A stretch of 64,000 nucleotides of DNA from contig OY970835.1 in assembly GCA_963853835.1 (NCBI GenBank), forward strand, positions 10,035,501 to 10,099,500, read 5' to 3'. Under the pieces are notes generated by a model. It was not told the DNA's origin. It saw only the letters and a list, made by a program, of their open reading frames with translations, and ran no database searches. How positions within the stretch are numbered: position 1 is the stretch's first letter; every line of letters begins with the position of its first letter. This DNA comes from Calendula officinalis (Eukaryota; Streptophyta; Magnoliopsida; Asterales; Asteraceae). A program made the position numbers and the translations under genes. Of the stretch, positions 45,776 through 57,069 are shown piece after piece.

Positions 45776-46080
45776 GAGTCTTTCATGCCAAACTTGTAAA
45801 ACTTAAACATGAGGTTTAAAAAAAAGATATCTTTGGAGATGTCGCCGCATATACGTATGTTATAGAATTCCAAAAGAGAGGTCTTCCGCATGCACACTTT
45901 TTGTTAATATTGAAACCTCAATTTAGGATGCATACAACCGAAGAATATGATAAAATTATTTCTGCAGAAATACGTAACGAAATTGCAAATCCTCATTTAT
46001 TTCAAATGGTAGTACAACATATGTTCCACGGTCCTTGTGGTACTCTAAATCCTTCAAACGTTTGTATGAAAAATGGAGGT
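45776..46080 (+). pseudogene. Helitron Rep, HUH motif segment
   Basis: Open after a single stop: AKLVKLKHEV, KKDIFGDVAAYTYVIEFQKRG, then LPHAHFLLIL at about 45,877-45,906, the HUH (His-Ala-His) metal-binding motif of Helitron Rep, and RNEIANPHLFQMVVQHMFHGP and CMKNGG, where element B interrupts. One in-frame TAA lies before KKDIFG. Confidence 0.88.
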
Positions 46081-46373
46081 TGTTAGGACTTATTTATATT
46101 GTAATGCATAGTCTATGGGGTAAACTTGCCAACATTGTATAGTTAGGAGATTAGTCATTAGGACTAATCAAGGCAATTAGAGATTAGTATATAAGCCCAA
46201 AGTGTAATCTCTAATTGTAACTTTTGCCATTAATTACAATTATACTCTTGCAATTGTTCTCTCTCCCTCTCTATACTTTCTCTCTCTAAAACCCTTTCTT
46301 CTTCACCAAGTTTTGATCTAAAACCTTCACCAAGAATCAAACAATGGATTGATTGCTTATTCTAGGAATCACA
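46081..46373 (+). repeat. Element B 5' LTR
   Basis: TGTTAGGACTTATTT...AGGAATCACA, 293 bp. TATATAAG at 46,188-46,195 is a likely TATA box; the CT-rich stretch 46,258-46,295 follows it. Confidence 0.94.
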
Positions 46374-46390
46374 ATTGGTATCAGAGCACA
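46374..46390 (+). other. Element B primer-binding site
   Basis: ATTGGTATCAGAGCACA directly after the LTR; initiator tRNA-Met type. Confidence 0.9.
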
Positions 46391-46826
46391 AATTCGCTCT
46401 GAATTCGATCCATAATCCGTTGGTTTCTGTCCAGAATAGAAGATTTATTGGGTTTTTGAAGAAAGAGGGTCAAGAAATCAAAATCCGAATTTAAGGTATT
46501 CTTCTCAGATTTTATGGCTTGAATTTGTTGCTTTCTTCATTACATTAAGCTTAGAATCAAATTTCGTTCAATTCCAATCCATATTGACATTGAAATCTTG
46601 ATTTTAAAAAAACTCCATTAAAGCTTGAGAAAGTCTGAAAATTCAAATTTTAGATCAGATTTAGGTTGTTTTTAGTCAATATTATTGGAATGGATTGAAG
46701 GAAAAAGTTTTTAGATCATATTGCAAAAAGAATCAATCATTTTTGTTAAGAAACGAGAAATCTAGGATCATTTTAGTGAAGTATTTTGGCTGTTCGGAAC
46801 TTACTGCCCAGAACGACGCCACTGTT

Positions 46827-46960
46827 CTCGGCTAGAAGCTGAAGAACAATCTCGGCTCGAAAACAGTGATCATCTCGGCTCGAAAACTTCCATCTTCTCG
46901 GCTCGAGATCTTTCTACATTTCGGCTCGAGATCTTACAACATCTCGGCTCGAGATCTCTT
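46827..46960 (+). repeat. CpG-rich leader tandem repeat (element B)
   Basis: Six units starting CTCGGCT at 46,827, 46,851, 46,874, 46,897, 46,920 (TTCGGCT) and 46,943; the period is 24, then exactly 23. Core CTCGGCTCGAG has inverted 4-bp ends. Same period and position as the element C array, and the flanking unit bases (ATCTTACAACA against ACTTCTACACAA) are alignable. Confidence 0.88.
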
Positions 46961-46978
46961 AAACTTAACCACTCAAAC

Positions 46979-47784
46979 ATTACTTCCAAAGATGCCTTGT
47001 CCGTCGGATCAGATACTAAACCACCTGTTCTCTACTGAGGAGATTATGGTCCGTCGAAGAAACGTTTTCTCCATTTCATCCTAAGTCAGCCTACGGGTCC
47101 ACTGATCCTCGAATCCCTTGAAAAATGACCAGCTAAATTCTTTCGAACCGTGGACGGTAACCCAAACTCTACACCACCAGTAATAGGAGGTATGTTCCCA
47201 ATTCCCCTAGAGGAGTATGATCCAGGACAGAAAAAAAGGGTAAGAGCTGACGTATATTCACACTCATACATGCTGCAAGGTCTTCCAAATGAAATATACA
47301 GCAGTCTCGATAGTTTTGAGAATGGCAAGGAACTCTAGAATGAGATCCGCAAACAGATGGAGGGAACAGACCTTGGCAACAAAGCAAAAATGGTATCAAC
47401 CCTCAATGCTTACGGCCAGTTTAAAGCAAATCCAGGAGAAGAACTGCAAACCACCTACCACATGTTCTGCAACATGCTGAATGATCTTCGTAAAAACAAC
47501 CTCTGAAGGGAAACCTTGAAATCAACATCAAATTTATCCAGTCTCTTCTCCGTGAAAGGGCAATCTTCGGAAACAGTTCAATGCAACACAATGATCTGGG
47601 CGTGATTGATGTTCATGAACTATATGAATATCTACAGCAGAGTGAGCCAATGGTCAAAGGAATTGCCCAATCAAAGCAAGAATGTACTGATGCTCTTGCA
47701 CTGTTAACCAAACAAAATCTAGCGTTAACCAAAGGGGCTTTAATGGCCACTCAATCAAAGGAGTTTGTTAAAGAAGAACCATAA
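46979..47784 (+). pseudogene. Sirevirus-like gag, capsid part (element B)
   Basis: The start ATG is changed to ATT at 46,979, followed by TSKDALSVGSDTKPPVLY and a TGA. Frames then shift; NSTPPVIGGMFPIPLEEY and SYMLQGLPNEIYSSLDSFENG (47,160-47,335), AKMVSTLNAYGQFKANPGEEL (47,385-47,460) and VIDVHELYEYLQQSEPMVKG (47,600-47,665) are the standard capsid (UBN2-type) blocks. It ends at a TAA at 47,782. At least three frameshifts. Confidence 0.8.
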
Positions 47785-50456
47785 ACTTTTCTCACTTAAG
47801 GAACAAACGAAGAATTCGAGGCGTACCACCAAGCCATGCCTTTCATATATCAGGCTACAACAACAAATACCACAACAAGCCAACTAGCAACAATCCCATA
47901 TCATCTTCAAACTTAAAATTTAACTCAACTTCCTTCACTCCAGTTAACAAGACATAATCTTCCACTACTGAGCCACCAAAGAAGTGCTACAATTGTGGCA
48001 TGACTGGGCACTTTGCCAAAGAATGTAGGAAGCCAAAAGTCAAAGATTCTGAATACTTTAAAAGGAAAATGCTGTTGGCTAAGCAAATTGAGACCGGCAA
48101 AGTCCTTCTAGCTGAGGACCTGCACTTGCTGGAAGATTCAGATGATCAGGAGGAAGAACAATGCACTGCCAGTTTGGCCCTAATGGCAAGATCAAATGAA
48201 TTGAGGGCTGAGCTGGGCATTCCAGAGAACGATGAGAATGAGGTACACTCTTCTTTCCCAGATTCTTCACTATCTAACTCAGACACTGATTCACCAGAAA
48301 ATTCCTTATTTAATGAAAATCTTTTAAATGAAATTGATGAAAAAGCCCAGTTAACAAAACAAATAACAAATTTCGAAACTGAAAAAGCACAATTTTTAAA
48401 AGATTTAAGTAATTGTTCCCTTCAGATAACACAAATGCAAACCTTTGAACAATTAAACAAGGAATTACCTTTCAACTGTCTACGTCACAATCCACCTTTC
48501 AACTCAAAATATCTGAATTACAAGAAAGTCTTCAGCAACAAGTAAACACAAATAATACTTCAAATCCACAAATCCAACACCTAAAAGCAGAAAATGCGAT
48601 GTTTCGTAATCAACTTGAATCAATTCTTCCTCAAGTAACTCAAAATAACTCTTTTCAACAAAGAACTAAAGAGCTACAAAATCAGTTGTCAACTTTTTAT
48701 GTTGCTCACACCAGTGAGGTCAACCAACTAACAAACTAATCAATGACAAAAACACTGAGATTTCAAATCTTAAAAACATGAAAATGACGTCAAGTGAGAA
48801 AGATGATTTCCTTAAAATGTTTCAAGATTTGTCGACTGAATTACAAAGAGAACGAGACTGGTCAAAGGCCACCAAAGCTAAACTGAAAGATCATCAGGAG
48901 CAATTGAAGACGGCTGACACTGGAATTCAAAATTTAAATGAACAAATCTCAAAAATTACTAAAACTCTCAAAAAGGAAATCGATGAACAATCATCAACAA
49001 TTTACAGTCTCACAATCAAAAAGGAAAATGCCGAAGAGCACAACAAAAAACTGGAGCAGACAATTGTCAAAGCCGGTCATACAGAACAAACAATCAAGTT
49101 CAATGAACCAAAGGAGTTCAGATACTACAAATCAAAAGTGGATCTTGGAGCTGAAAATCCTCGTTATTTGGAAAGAGCTGCTGATGTGCTCCCCACACTG
49201 TACAACTACGACTACATGAAATTGGGAATCTGGCAAAACATTCTTCATATACCAGACGAAGAAGCATAAATTGAGAAGTTCAACAGAGAAAAGCAAGAAT
49301 ATGCTCAAATCAGCTTCAACTATTATGCACTAAACTCCACATATGAAAAGAAGAAAACAAAATTCGAACATGATGAATATTTTCCAATTATCACTCTAGC
49401 AGAATTTTCCATTCCAGATAATGAAATTTTAATACAAATCAAAGAACCAAAGCTTTATGTTCCACCATTGATTTTAGAAAAGAAAATTGTCCAACTTGAG
49501 TCTGAAATTGATGAAACCCACAAAGCCTTTTATAAAGAAAAAGAAAATCTTCTAACAAAGATACATAAATTAGAAGATACGATTTCAGAATTACAAACTA
49601 ACACTGACAAAAATGTTTCTCAAAATTCTAAATCTTCCTTAATAGGACCGGCAGCAGTTAATCCTGTTCCAATCATCTTGAGGCGAAGCTCTAATCCACC
49701 TATTTTGAATGTTGCAGATCACAAATTAGAGTCAAAGAGGAAGAAGTCTACGATGCCCGATGGAGTCACAAGAGCCACGCAGACCAAGAAGTCTATTCAG
49801 ACTGGACCTAGTATGATTAAGAAGCCTAGCCTGCTTAAGAAGTCTAGCCTACTTAAGTCTGTAGTTTCTTCTTTTTCTGTGCAAAATAAATGTAAGAACT
49901 CTAAATATGTCAAAACTCCTGCAATGGCTTATAGAACTGTTTATGATGCTTCTATTTATCGTCCTGTTAATTACTCTCCTGATTTTGATATTGTGTTTAC
50001 TAAAACTGATAAATTTGGAACAAAGCATTTGTTTGATATAATTACTCGAAAACGAATTACTCAAACTGATAAACGTGTTTTGTTCGATTAGATGCACCAT
50101 GTGGTTTGAAAATCAATGTTTTCCATAAATCTGGTCAAATTATAAAATCATGCAAAACATGTCTTCCACAACCATGCAAAAAATCTGTCACTCGTCCACC
50201 AAAACCTGATCAAGGAGGTTCATCATCACCAGTTTCAAAACAAACGAAGAAATCTCTCAACCACCCACCAACATCTGATACTCACTCATCTTCTCGTCGC
50301 AAGTCTCATCGAGGAAATTCCGCACCTAAGCCAAAACCTTCAGGTTCCTCACAATGCGACAACAAAACCTCTAGAAAATCATCAACATTTGTCAAATATA
50401 GTTGGATTAAAAATGAAAAATCTCATTGGATTGTTCAATACTCTGAAAAACATTAA
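47785..50456 (+). pseudogene. Sirevirus-like gag, zinc knuckle and coiled coil (element B)
   Basis: The zinc knuckle at 47,985-48,026 is intact: CYNCGMTGHFAKEC (C-x2-C-x4-H-x4-C). An acidic stretch (EDSDDQEEEQ) and LGIPENDENEVHSS follow, the point at which element C's ORF becomes homologous. The coiled coil then runs through frames 48,000-48,545, 48,778-49,269, 49,468-50,091 and 50,106-50,456, ending with the basic S/P/K-rich tail and VKYSWIKNEKSHWI. Breaks are single-base frameshifts and point stops, such as GAA to TAA at 49,267. Confidence 0.85.
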
Positions 50457-50539
50457 AATGGGTCATCAAATCCACAAACTCTGAACTGCCTCTTAGCAGT
50501 TCTCCAAAGCCCTAAAACTGATCATAACATAATTCTGGA

Positions 50540-52093
50540 TAAATCATCTGTCACTAATCGTTCTGGACCCATGCATCATTGGATACCTAAAATGTTTTAT
50601 TTGTTTTATGTAGAATGTGTGGTACCTTGACTCGGGATGTTCAAGGCACATGACTGGAAACAAAAATCTACTGACCAACTTCCGTGAAAAATATTTGGGA
50701 ACGGTCAAATTTGGAAATGATCATTTAGCTGCTATCTTAGGAATCGGTGACATCATTCGTCCTCACCTCATTATTAGAAATGTCGCTTATGTTGAAGATC
50801 TTTCACATAACCTGTTTAGCATCGGTAAATTCTGTGACAAAACACTGGAAGTCAACTTTCGTACAAAACGATGTGCTATTCGTACATATGATGGTATAGA
50901 ACTCCTAACCGGAACTCGAGATACAAACATGTTTACCATCGATTTGAATGATGTGGTTCCACTTGAAGATGTCTATCTTGTGTCTAAGGCAACATCAAAT
51001 AAATCATGGTTATGGCATCGACGTCTGTCCCATCTTAACTTCAAAACCATGAACAGACTTATTAAAGGAGGACATGTCTCTGGATTACCTGATGTTGCTT
51101 TTGAAAAAGATCATAAATGTTCCTCGTGTGAAATGGGAAAAATGACCAAAAAGTCACACATAACAAAACCTGCACCAAGTACTTCTAAACCTCTTGAAGT
51201 ACTGCACATGGACTTATGTGGTCCAATGAGTGTTCAAAGTCTTTCTGGTAAATGATACATACTTGTTATTGTTGATGACTACTCAAGGTACACATGGATC
51301 CATTTCTTCGCTCAAAGGATGAAGCTAGAGAAATCATCATCTCGTTCATCAAGAAAACTCAAGTGAACCTGGAACTAAATGTTACAATGGTACTGAGTTT
51401 AAAAATCGAGTTCTGGATTCTTTTCTTTAATCTGCAGGCATCACCCATCAGTTTTCCGCTGCAAGAACTCCACAACAAAATGGTGTCGTTGAAAGACGAA
51501 ACCGTACGTTAGTTGAAGCTGCACGTACAATGCTATCATTTTCAAAACTTCCACTATCTTTATGGGCAGAAGCTATAAGCACAGCATGTTTCACTCAAAA
51601 CCGATCCATCATCAACAAAACTTACAACAAAACTCCATATGAGCTTATCAACAATCATTTACCAAATGTCAACTATTTCCATATTTTTGGTAGTAGATGC
51701 TTCATTATAAATGACAAACACAAACTCAACAAGTTTGAAGCCAAAGAAAATGAAGGAGTTTTTATTGGATATTCGAAGGACTCAACATCTTTCAGGGTAT
51801 ACAACCGCTCCAACAGAAGTGTCAGTGAAAGTGTCAATGTTTCATTTGATGAAACGTTTCCTCTTGATTCATTGGACTTTGGTATTGAAAGACTCTCATC
51901 TACCTCGCCATCTTACCCTTCAATATCTCAGAATGATCTCGAAATATTATTTGAACATTTCTATGATGAATGTAACAACATCAGACATCCACCACCACCA
52001 CCCCCACCCCCACCTTCACCACCACCACGAGAATCCTCATATCCTTTCGATGATCCCTTTTTCTTAGATCAACCATCCCCACAACACACATAA
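50540..52093 (+). pseudogene. Copia protease and integrase (element B)
   Basis: GPMHHWIPKMFYLFYVE joins gag to protease. Protease WYLDSGCSRHMTG has the catalytic DSG. SWLWHRRLSHLNFKTMNRL with CSSCEMGK is the GAG-pre-integrase zinc domain. Integrase: LEVLHMDLCGPM gives the first Asp; a TGA in place of the usual Arg codon (51,253) stops the frame; VIVDDYSRYTWIHFF continues. The second catalytic segment is damaged: NGTEFKN can be read but the preceding RSD is gone. TPQQNGVVERRNRT carries the Glu. The conserved FGSRCFIINDKHKLNKFEAK and GVFIGYSKDSTSFRVYN follow, then a run of prolines and a TAA at 52,091. Confidence 0.88.
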
Positions 52094-54397
52094 CCACCAT
52101 CCCCTTCAGTAGCTCAATCTCCCCTACCTTCCACAACTATTGCTTTCATCGTTCTTTCACCATTCATTTCATCACCTTCCCCGATATCAACACAATCATC
52201 CTCAACTTCCATTCCACCCACAACAACTTCCATCCCACCAATAACATCTTCCATTCCACCAACCATAACTACCAATCCACCAACAACTACCATACCACCA
52301 ATCACATCTTCCATTCCACCGCTCACAACTACCATCCCACCAACTACCATCTTCATTCCTCAAACCATCTCCATCACCACTGGTATTGCCTTGAGGGTCA
52401 CTGTCACTCCACCGTCTACCATTGTAATGACCCTCCCACAACATACTACAATATCAGAGGCTACCAGCATCACCACCATCCCCATATCAAATCATGCATC
52501 AACTCAACCAGATCTACAACTCATACAGCATATCGCTTCAGCACTAGACACCGTTAACACAAGGTTGGCGAACCTTGAAAGTAGATTGGAAACTATCCCT
52601 CATCCTCCGGCACTTGGAAAAAGGAGCTCTGAGTGGCTTCTCGCGGCTTCATGACAATTCAATCTTGAGGAACTAAAGGAGATGCTTGCACTCAGAACAT
52701 GTGAGTTTCTCGACCCTTGTTCTCAAGATATCCCATTTCACTGGAGGCCGGAGGACCCTGAGAATGATCCTCAGGGAGAAGGAAAGAGGAGGAGACTGGA
52801 ACAAGGAGGATACAGTTCTCAATATACAGCAGGGGGAGTCAATCTCAACAACAACCCAGCTCCTCTCAACAAAGACAGGGAGGAGGCCCACAAGACTATG
52901 ATTCAATCGATGATTGGGCGGTTGTTGATTTTGACTACTAACAGGTGTTGAACGTTGAACCACTCAACCAGTGGCGAGTGGACGGAAGTGAAGCCATATT
53001 ACCAATGAACAACATCCCGTCCGCACAGATGACCGAAGAACAACGACTACAATCTATGAGTCATCTACAATCCATTAATGTTGAGATTGAGAATAACCGC
53101 TCGCACAACGTTCATAAGGTTCTGAGGAAGGAGGCTGATAAAGTGATTGACCTACAAAGCGATTCGGAAGAAGACAATATAGTGAATGAGGCTTTCACTG
53201 AACCACCTCCAGATAATGATTCTGACAGTGAACCATCATTGGAGGAGGAATGAGTCCCATTCACTCGAGAAAATTATCACAAATTCTTCCACAACTATGA
53301 ATCGCTTGTTGCCTCAAGAAACAAAGAACCGGAACCACCCACTGCTTCTCCTCAACACGATGTACCGCTCTTATCTGATTGAGAAAAGAGGGCGGCGAAT
53401 AGAGCTAACAAACGTCGACTGGAAATCTCAAAGAAGCTCTTATTCTGCCACATCAAAATGCCGTATCTTGAAGACCTCTTCACTGCTATCTTCCAGGAGA
53501 CAGGGCTGCCTATCGTATATCAGGATCTATACAAAGAGGTGATCTTGCCACCAGGAGAAAAGAAAATTTTCTATCTCACTATGTGGTATTTAAGAAACAA
53601 AACAAGTCGATACAACAGATCACCGATAAAACAGCTCCTGGAAATAACGACCAACCACTACTCTGGCTATTACTGGTACACCATCTTCAAGATTCACAGA
53701 GAAGTCAACAGTTCATCATTGATGAAGAAGACTTCTACATTCTCGAACCTCGAGATATAGAATGTCTATACAATGAAGTCCGAGTACTTCGAGATAGCCT
53801 AGACTCAATGAAAAATATTGCAAAAATTTTGCTCAGGCTGCCTTGAAACGGTTCATGGTTGTAAAAACTCTTGCTGCACTAATGGAAGATGTCCAAATGA
53901 CCTTTGAAAGTGGCACAAAAAAGATTCACTTGGCTGCACCATACAGATCACTTCCTTCCGAAATTCAAACTCGGAAGACTGTTATTCTGGGTAAACCTAA
54001 CTTAGGAATGAGCTACAAAAACAACTTCAATGAAACACATTTCTTACGTGCTTCAGAAATTGACAAGTTCTGTGATGGTACACTTAAACTCCTGAAGAAA
54101 AAGTTGGAGAAAAAGGGGAGACACTTGAATAGGCTTCCCAGCAACCCAGGTCAAATCATTCTACAAAGATACATCAATAAACTAATCACTGCCATTGATG
54201 AAAGATTAAATTGGCGAGCTGTGATTAGACATTTTGAGTCCATCTGGGGATACGAGACCGCAGTAAAATGCCCACCTTCTCAACAGAAGTTCGCAACCCA
54301 CCTGACAAATTTGGTCAATATCATGGTATACGATGGCCAGGCAAACCTGTTATTCTTAAACGAAAGAACTAGAGAGGTGTCCCGCGTTAAAGTTTAA
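52094..54397 (+). pseudogene. Downstream ORF between integrase and the 3' domain (element B)
   Basis: The chain continues in shifted frames. 52,100-52,460 is P/T/S-rich with tandem TSSIPP(I/L)T-type repeats; 52,500-52,610 has a short coiled coil (LDTVNTRLANLESRLE). 52,945-53,253 is acidic (LQSDSEEDN...PDNDSDSEPS). 53,460-53,590 reads LFTAIFQETGLPIVYQDLYKE. 53,690-53,845 reads IIDEEDFYILEPRDIECLYNE. 53,843-54,397 is open for 184 codons with LRASEIDKFCDGTL and RHFESIWGYE, wording I recall from Asteraceae transposon proteins of unknown function. In Sireviruses a second ORF, sometimes called env-like, follows pol; whether this is one is uncertain. Confidence 0.6.
52195..52360 (+). repeat. Short tandem repeat coding P/T/S residues
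   Basis: Alternating units of 21-24 bp built from TCCATTCCACC and ACAACTACCATCCCACC. It explains the open minus-strand frames at 52,114-52,444 as shadows. Confidence 0.75.
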
Positions 54398-54593
54398 CTG
54401 CTGGGAGGCATCCATCTGTCAAGAGTGTCAAAATTCTAAAGAATGGCTTCTGCTCAACACAGATTCAGGACCCGATCAACATAATAAAGCACAATGCGCA
54501 ATCAACCTTCACCGTAAATCCTCTCCTCCAACCCTCTGACGATGTTTAAGGTACGTTCTCAAAACTCTCAACTTTTTCATACCTTTGTTTTGT

Positions 54594-54648
54594 CGAGGGG
54601 GGGAAATATTAATTCTAGGGGGAGGATTAGTATTTCTAGGGGGAGAAA
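54594..54648 (+). repeat. Triple polypurine array (element B)
   Basis: GAGGGGGGGAAA, CTAGGGGGAGGA and CTAGGGGGAGAAAA; same spacing as in A' and C. Confidence 0.85.
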
Positions 54649-56292
54649 ATTTCATAAATTAACAAAAAAAAAAACCCAACGGTTCAATTAAACGAAAAAT
54701 CTCTCACAAGACAATACCTTACCATGGTTCTGCCAAAATCGGCTTTACCTTCCCAGGGAATTATTTTTGCCAACTGGTAAATGTGAGGTTATACGTCTAA
54801 GGTATAGTACTAGGTGAGTGCAAGGTAATGTGAAAACATGATAATTTTAAGAAAACACACCTTTGAGTGCATCCAAACCGTCAACAAACCGGGCAACCAT
54901 ACAAATAGGTGATCATTCATACGTTGAATGTTTCACTAGACTTTACTGGCCCAGTAAAGCAACTGCACGCCACCACCAACCACTCAAATTCCTCTCAACG
55001 GGAATTTGTTTCAATTCATTAGGGGACGTAGCACAAAATATACTGACTACTCATTCGGAGTTTGTCGGTATTGAAACATAATAACCTCCTGCCCCGGGTT
55101 AAGTATCTTTGTATGCACAGTGTGTCTAATACTCACCCTTAAAAATCTTCCAATATAGGAACTTGCATTACAAAAATGGACCTCCGTGAATCCATCGGAT
55201 CACTCGTAGTGGCATCACAATCTGATGTTTCACGAGGATCGAGTGGAAATCCTGCTTGAGCTAAAATCACGCCAACTCTAAGTGCAGGTCACATATTTGG
55301 ATCAATGGTTGTGCAAACGACTACCGATCCATACCATGTGCAAACGGATACTTTATGTGAGTCCGGTATTACCCAAAAAGAACAAGTTGTTGTGCCTTAA
55401 CTTCAAAAATCATTCAGGCAACAACTTATACCGGAAACACATAAAATTCCGATGAAAAATCCATGTGAACCTCTTAAAATGCAACATCTTAAAAAGCTGA
55501 TTAAATTGCACATGAGCGTAATAGTCCACTCTCAAATAACTCCTATGATCTGCTATATCTAGCATTATCTTCCCCGGAGCCACCGACAATATAGGAACTA
55601 AATAGTGAGGGTCCCTAGGTCTAGGTGAGCAGAATCAAGTATCGTGGGATCTTGATTCGGGTGCGCTGAGGTAAATATTGAGAGGAGGTATGAAGTATGG
55701 GGTGCAAATCAACTTATCACATGGTAACACAAAACGAGGGTGTGGTTGAAAATGAAACAGTGGTTTTGAGTGAGGAGTGTGTTTTAGGGTTAAAGAAAAC
55801 GGAAAACCCTCCCTAAACCGAACAAATTCCGGGTAACCACTTCTATATCAGACTGCATGAGTTGCTTTCTGGTAAAGTCATCATGGACCCAGTGATGCAA
55901 TGCACTACCCCACTGACCACTCAAGTACAAAAAGTACTTGTCTCGAAATCATGGAGATTACCACATACACTATCAACATCTCATTTGGAGATTGTTAATA
56001 TTGAAAAAGAGGACCCACCTCTAGTCCTCGCCTTCGTTTGTCAACGAATAGAGACTAGAACCGAATTAAATATCTCTAGGACACAGGCACTCTACCAAGC
56101 ATATCTTAGTGATATTGCCGGAACATTCATAGTGATACCAATAATATTGGTATTCCACGATGGTTGAATGGAAATCCTACCAGTGCTAACATCAAAGTCA
56201 ACACTGAACATAGGTCACACAGTTTCTGTAAATGCTGTGCTAAGAGGCAATCTATGTGATCATGGGTTACCATGATACTCTCTTGTGCATAG

Positions 56293-56446
56293 ATCTGACG
56301 ACTGTACTCCATTCTTATCAACAACAGTCATTATGTCAGATAGAGGTTCTGATGACTGTACTCCATTCTTATCAACAATAGTCAATGCATCAGATAAGGG
56401 ATTCTATGACCGTACTCCAACATTATCAACAACGGTCAGAAAATCC
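56293..56446 (+). repeat. Array of three covarying stem-loops, copy in element B
   Basis: SL1 GACTGT/ACAGTC (56,300-56,329) with outer ATCTGAC/GTCAGAT; SL2 GACTGT/ATAGTC (56,354-56,383), a G-U wobble; SL3 TGACCGT/ACGGTCA (56,407-56,438) with outer GGATT/AATCC. Exact 54-bp spacing. Confidence 0.78.
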
Positions 56447-56762
56447 AAAACAAATAATAATACCGCACGTCTACGTCATCAACAAATTTCAGGAACCAAG
56501 GATCATCAACAAATCGACAAAGCACAACTTTAAGAAAAGACTTCCGCTGCTAACTGCTCAATCTATGGGTCTACATTTCGTCGATTTGCTTGATGTCTTC
56601 TGGAATACTTTCTATTGGTTTAAAATCCAATTAAAAGTATGGTTATCACCGATCATCAAAAGCTGAAGCTGATTCCTTAACATAACTGCACAATGGTTTA
56701 TCACTCAGTTCCAGCTTTACAAACGAAGAAGACTTCAAAGATATGCAATCTAGACTATTGTT

Positions 56763-56776
56763 ACAAAGGGGGAGAT
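56763..56776 (+). other. Element B terminal polypurine tract
   Basis: ACAAAGGGGGAGAT abuts the 3' LTR. Confidence 0.9.
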
Positions 56777-57069
56777 TGTTAGAACTTATTTATATTGTAA
56801 TGCATAGTCTAGGGGGTAAACTTCCCAACATTGTATAGTTAGGAGATTAGTCATTAGGACTAATCAAGGAAATTAGAGATTAGTATATATGCCCAAATGG
56901 TAATCTCTAATTGTAACTTTTGCCATTAATCACAATTACACTCTTGCAATTGTTCTCTCTCCCTCTCTCTACTTTCTCTCTCTAAAACCCTTTCTTCTTC
57001 ACCAAGTTTTGATCTAAAACCTTCACAAAGAATCAAACAATGGATTGATTGCTTATACTAGGAATCACA
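56777..57069 (+). repeat. Element B 3' LTR
   Basis: TGTTAGAACTTATTT...AGGAATCACA, 293 bp, followed by the GAGGT duplication. Confidence 0.94.

Larger units (their letters stand above)
54400..56763 (+). other. Conserved 3' domain, copy in element B
   Basis: The most complete copy: triple purine array (54,594-54,648), first half of the duplication (about 54,720-55,400) with palindrome CTTTACTGGCCCAGTAAAG at 54,941-54,959 and an AAATTCC..GGGAATTT stem at about 54,987-55,008, second half (about 55,555-56,290) with stem CAAGTACAAAAAGTACTTG at 55,922-55,940, stem-loop array 56,293-56,446, then a tail to the terminal purine tract. No frame is conserved among A', B and C across it. Confidence 0.82.
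46081..57069 (+). mobile_element. Element B: Sirevirus-like copia element without reverse transcriptase
   Basis: 10,989 bp, flanked by exact GAGGT duplications (46,076-46,080 and 57,070-57,074), inserted in the Helitron Rep gene. Both LTRs are 293 bp and differ at about a dozen positions. Order: 5' LTR, primer site, leader with 23-bp repeats, gag with zinc knuckle and coiled coil, protease, integrase, a P/T-rich downstream ORF, the conserved 3' domain, purine tract, 3' LTR. RT and RNase H, which should follow integrase, are missing. Frameshifts and stops disable the remaining proteins. B is the reference for the family because it keeps the most parts. Confidence 0.94.

Noticed and set aside
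52114..52444. Glycine- and tryptophan-rich minus-strand frames
   Set aside because: Antisense of the P/T-rich tandem repeat of element B.
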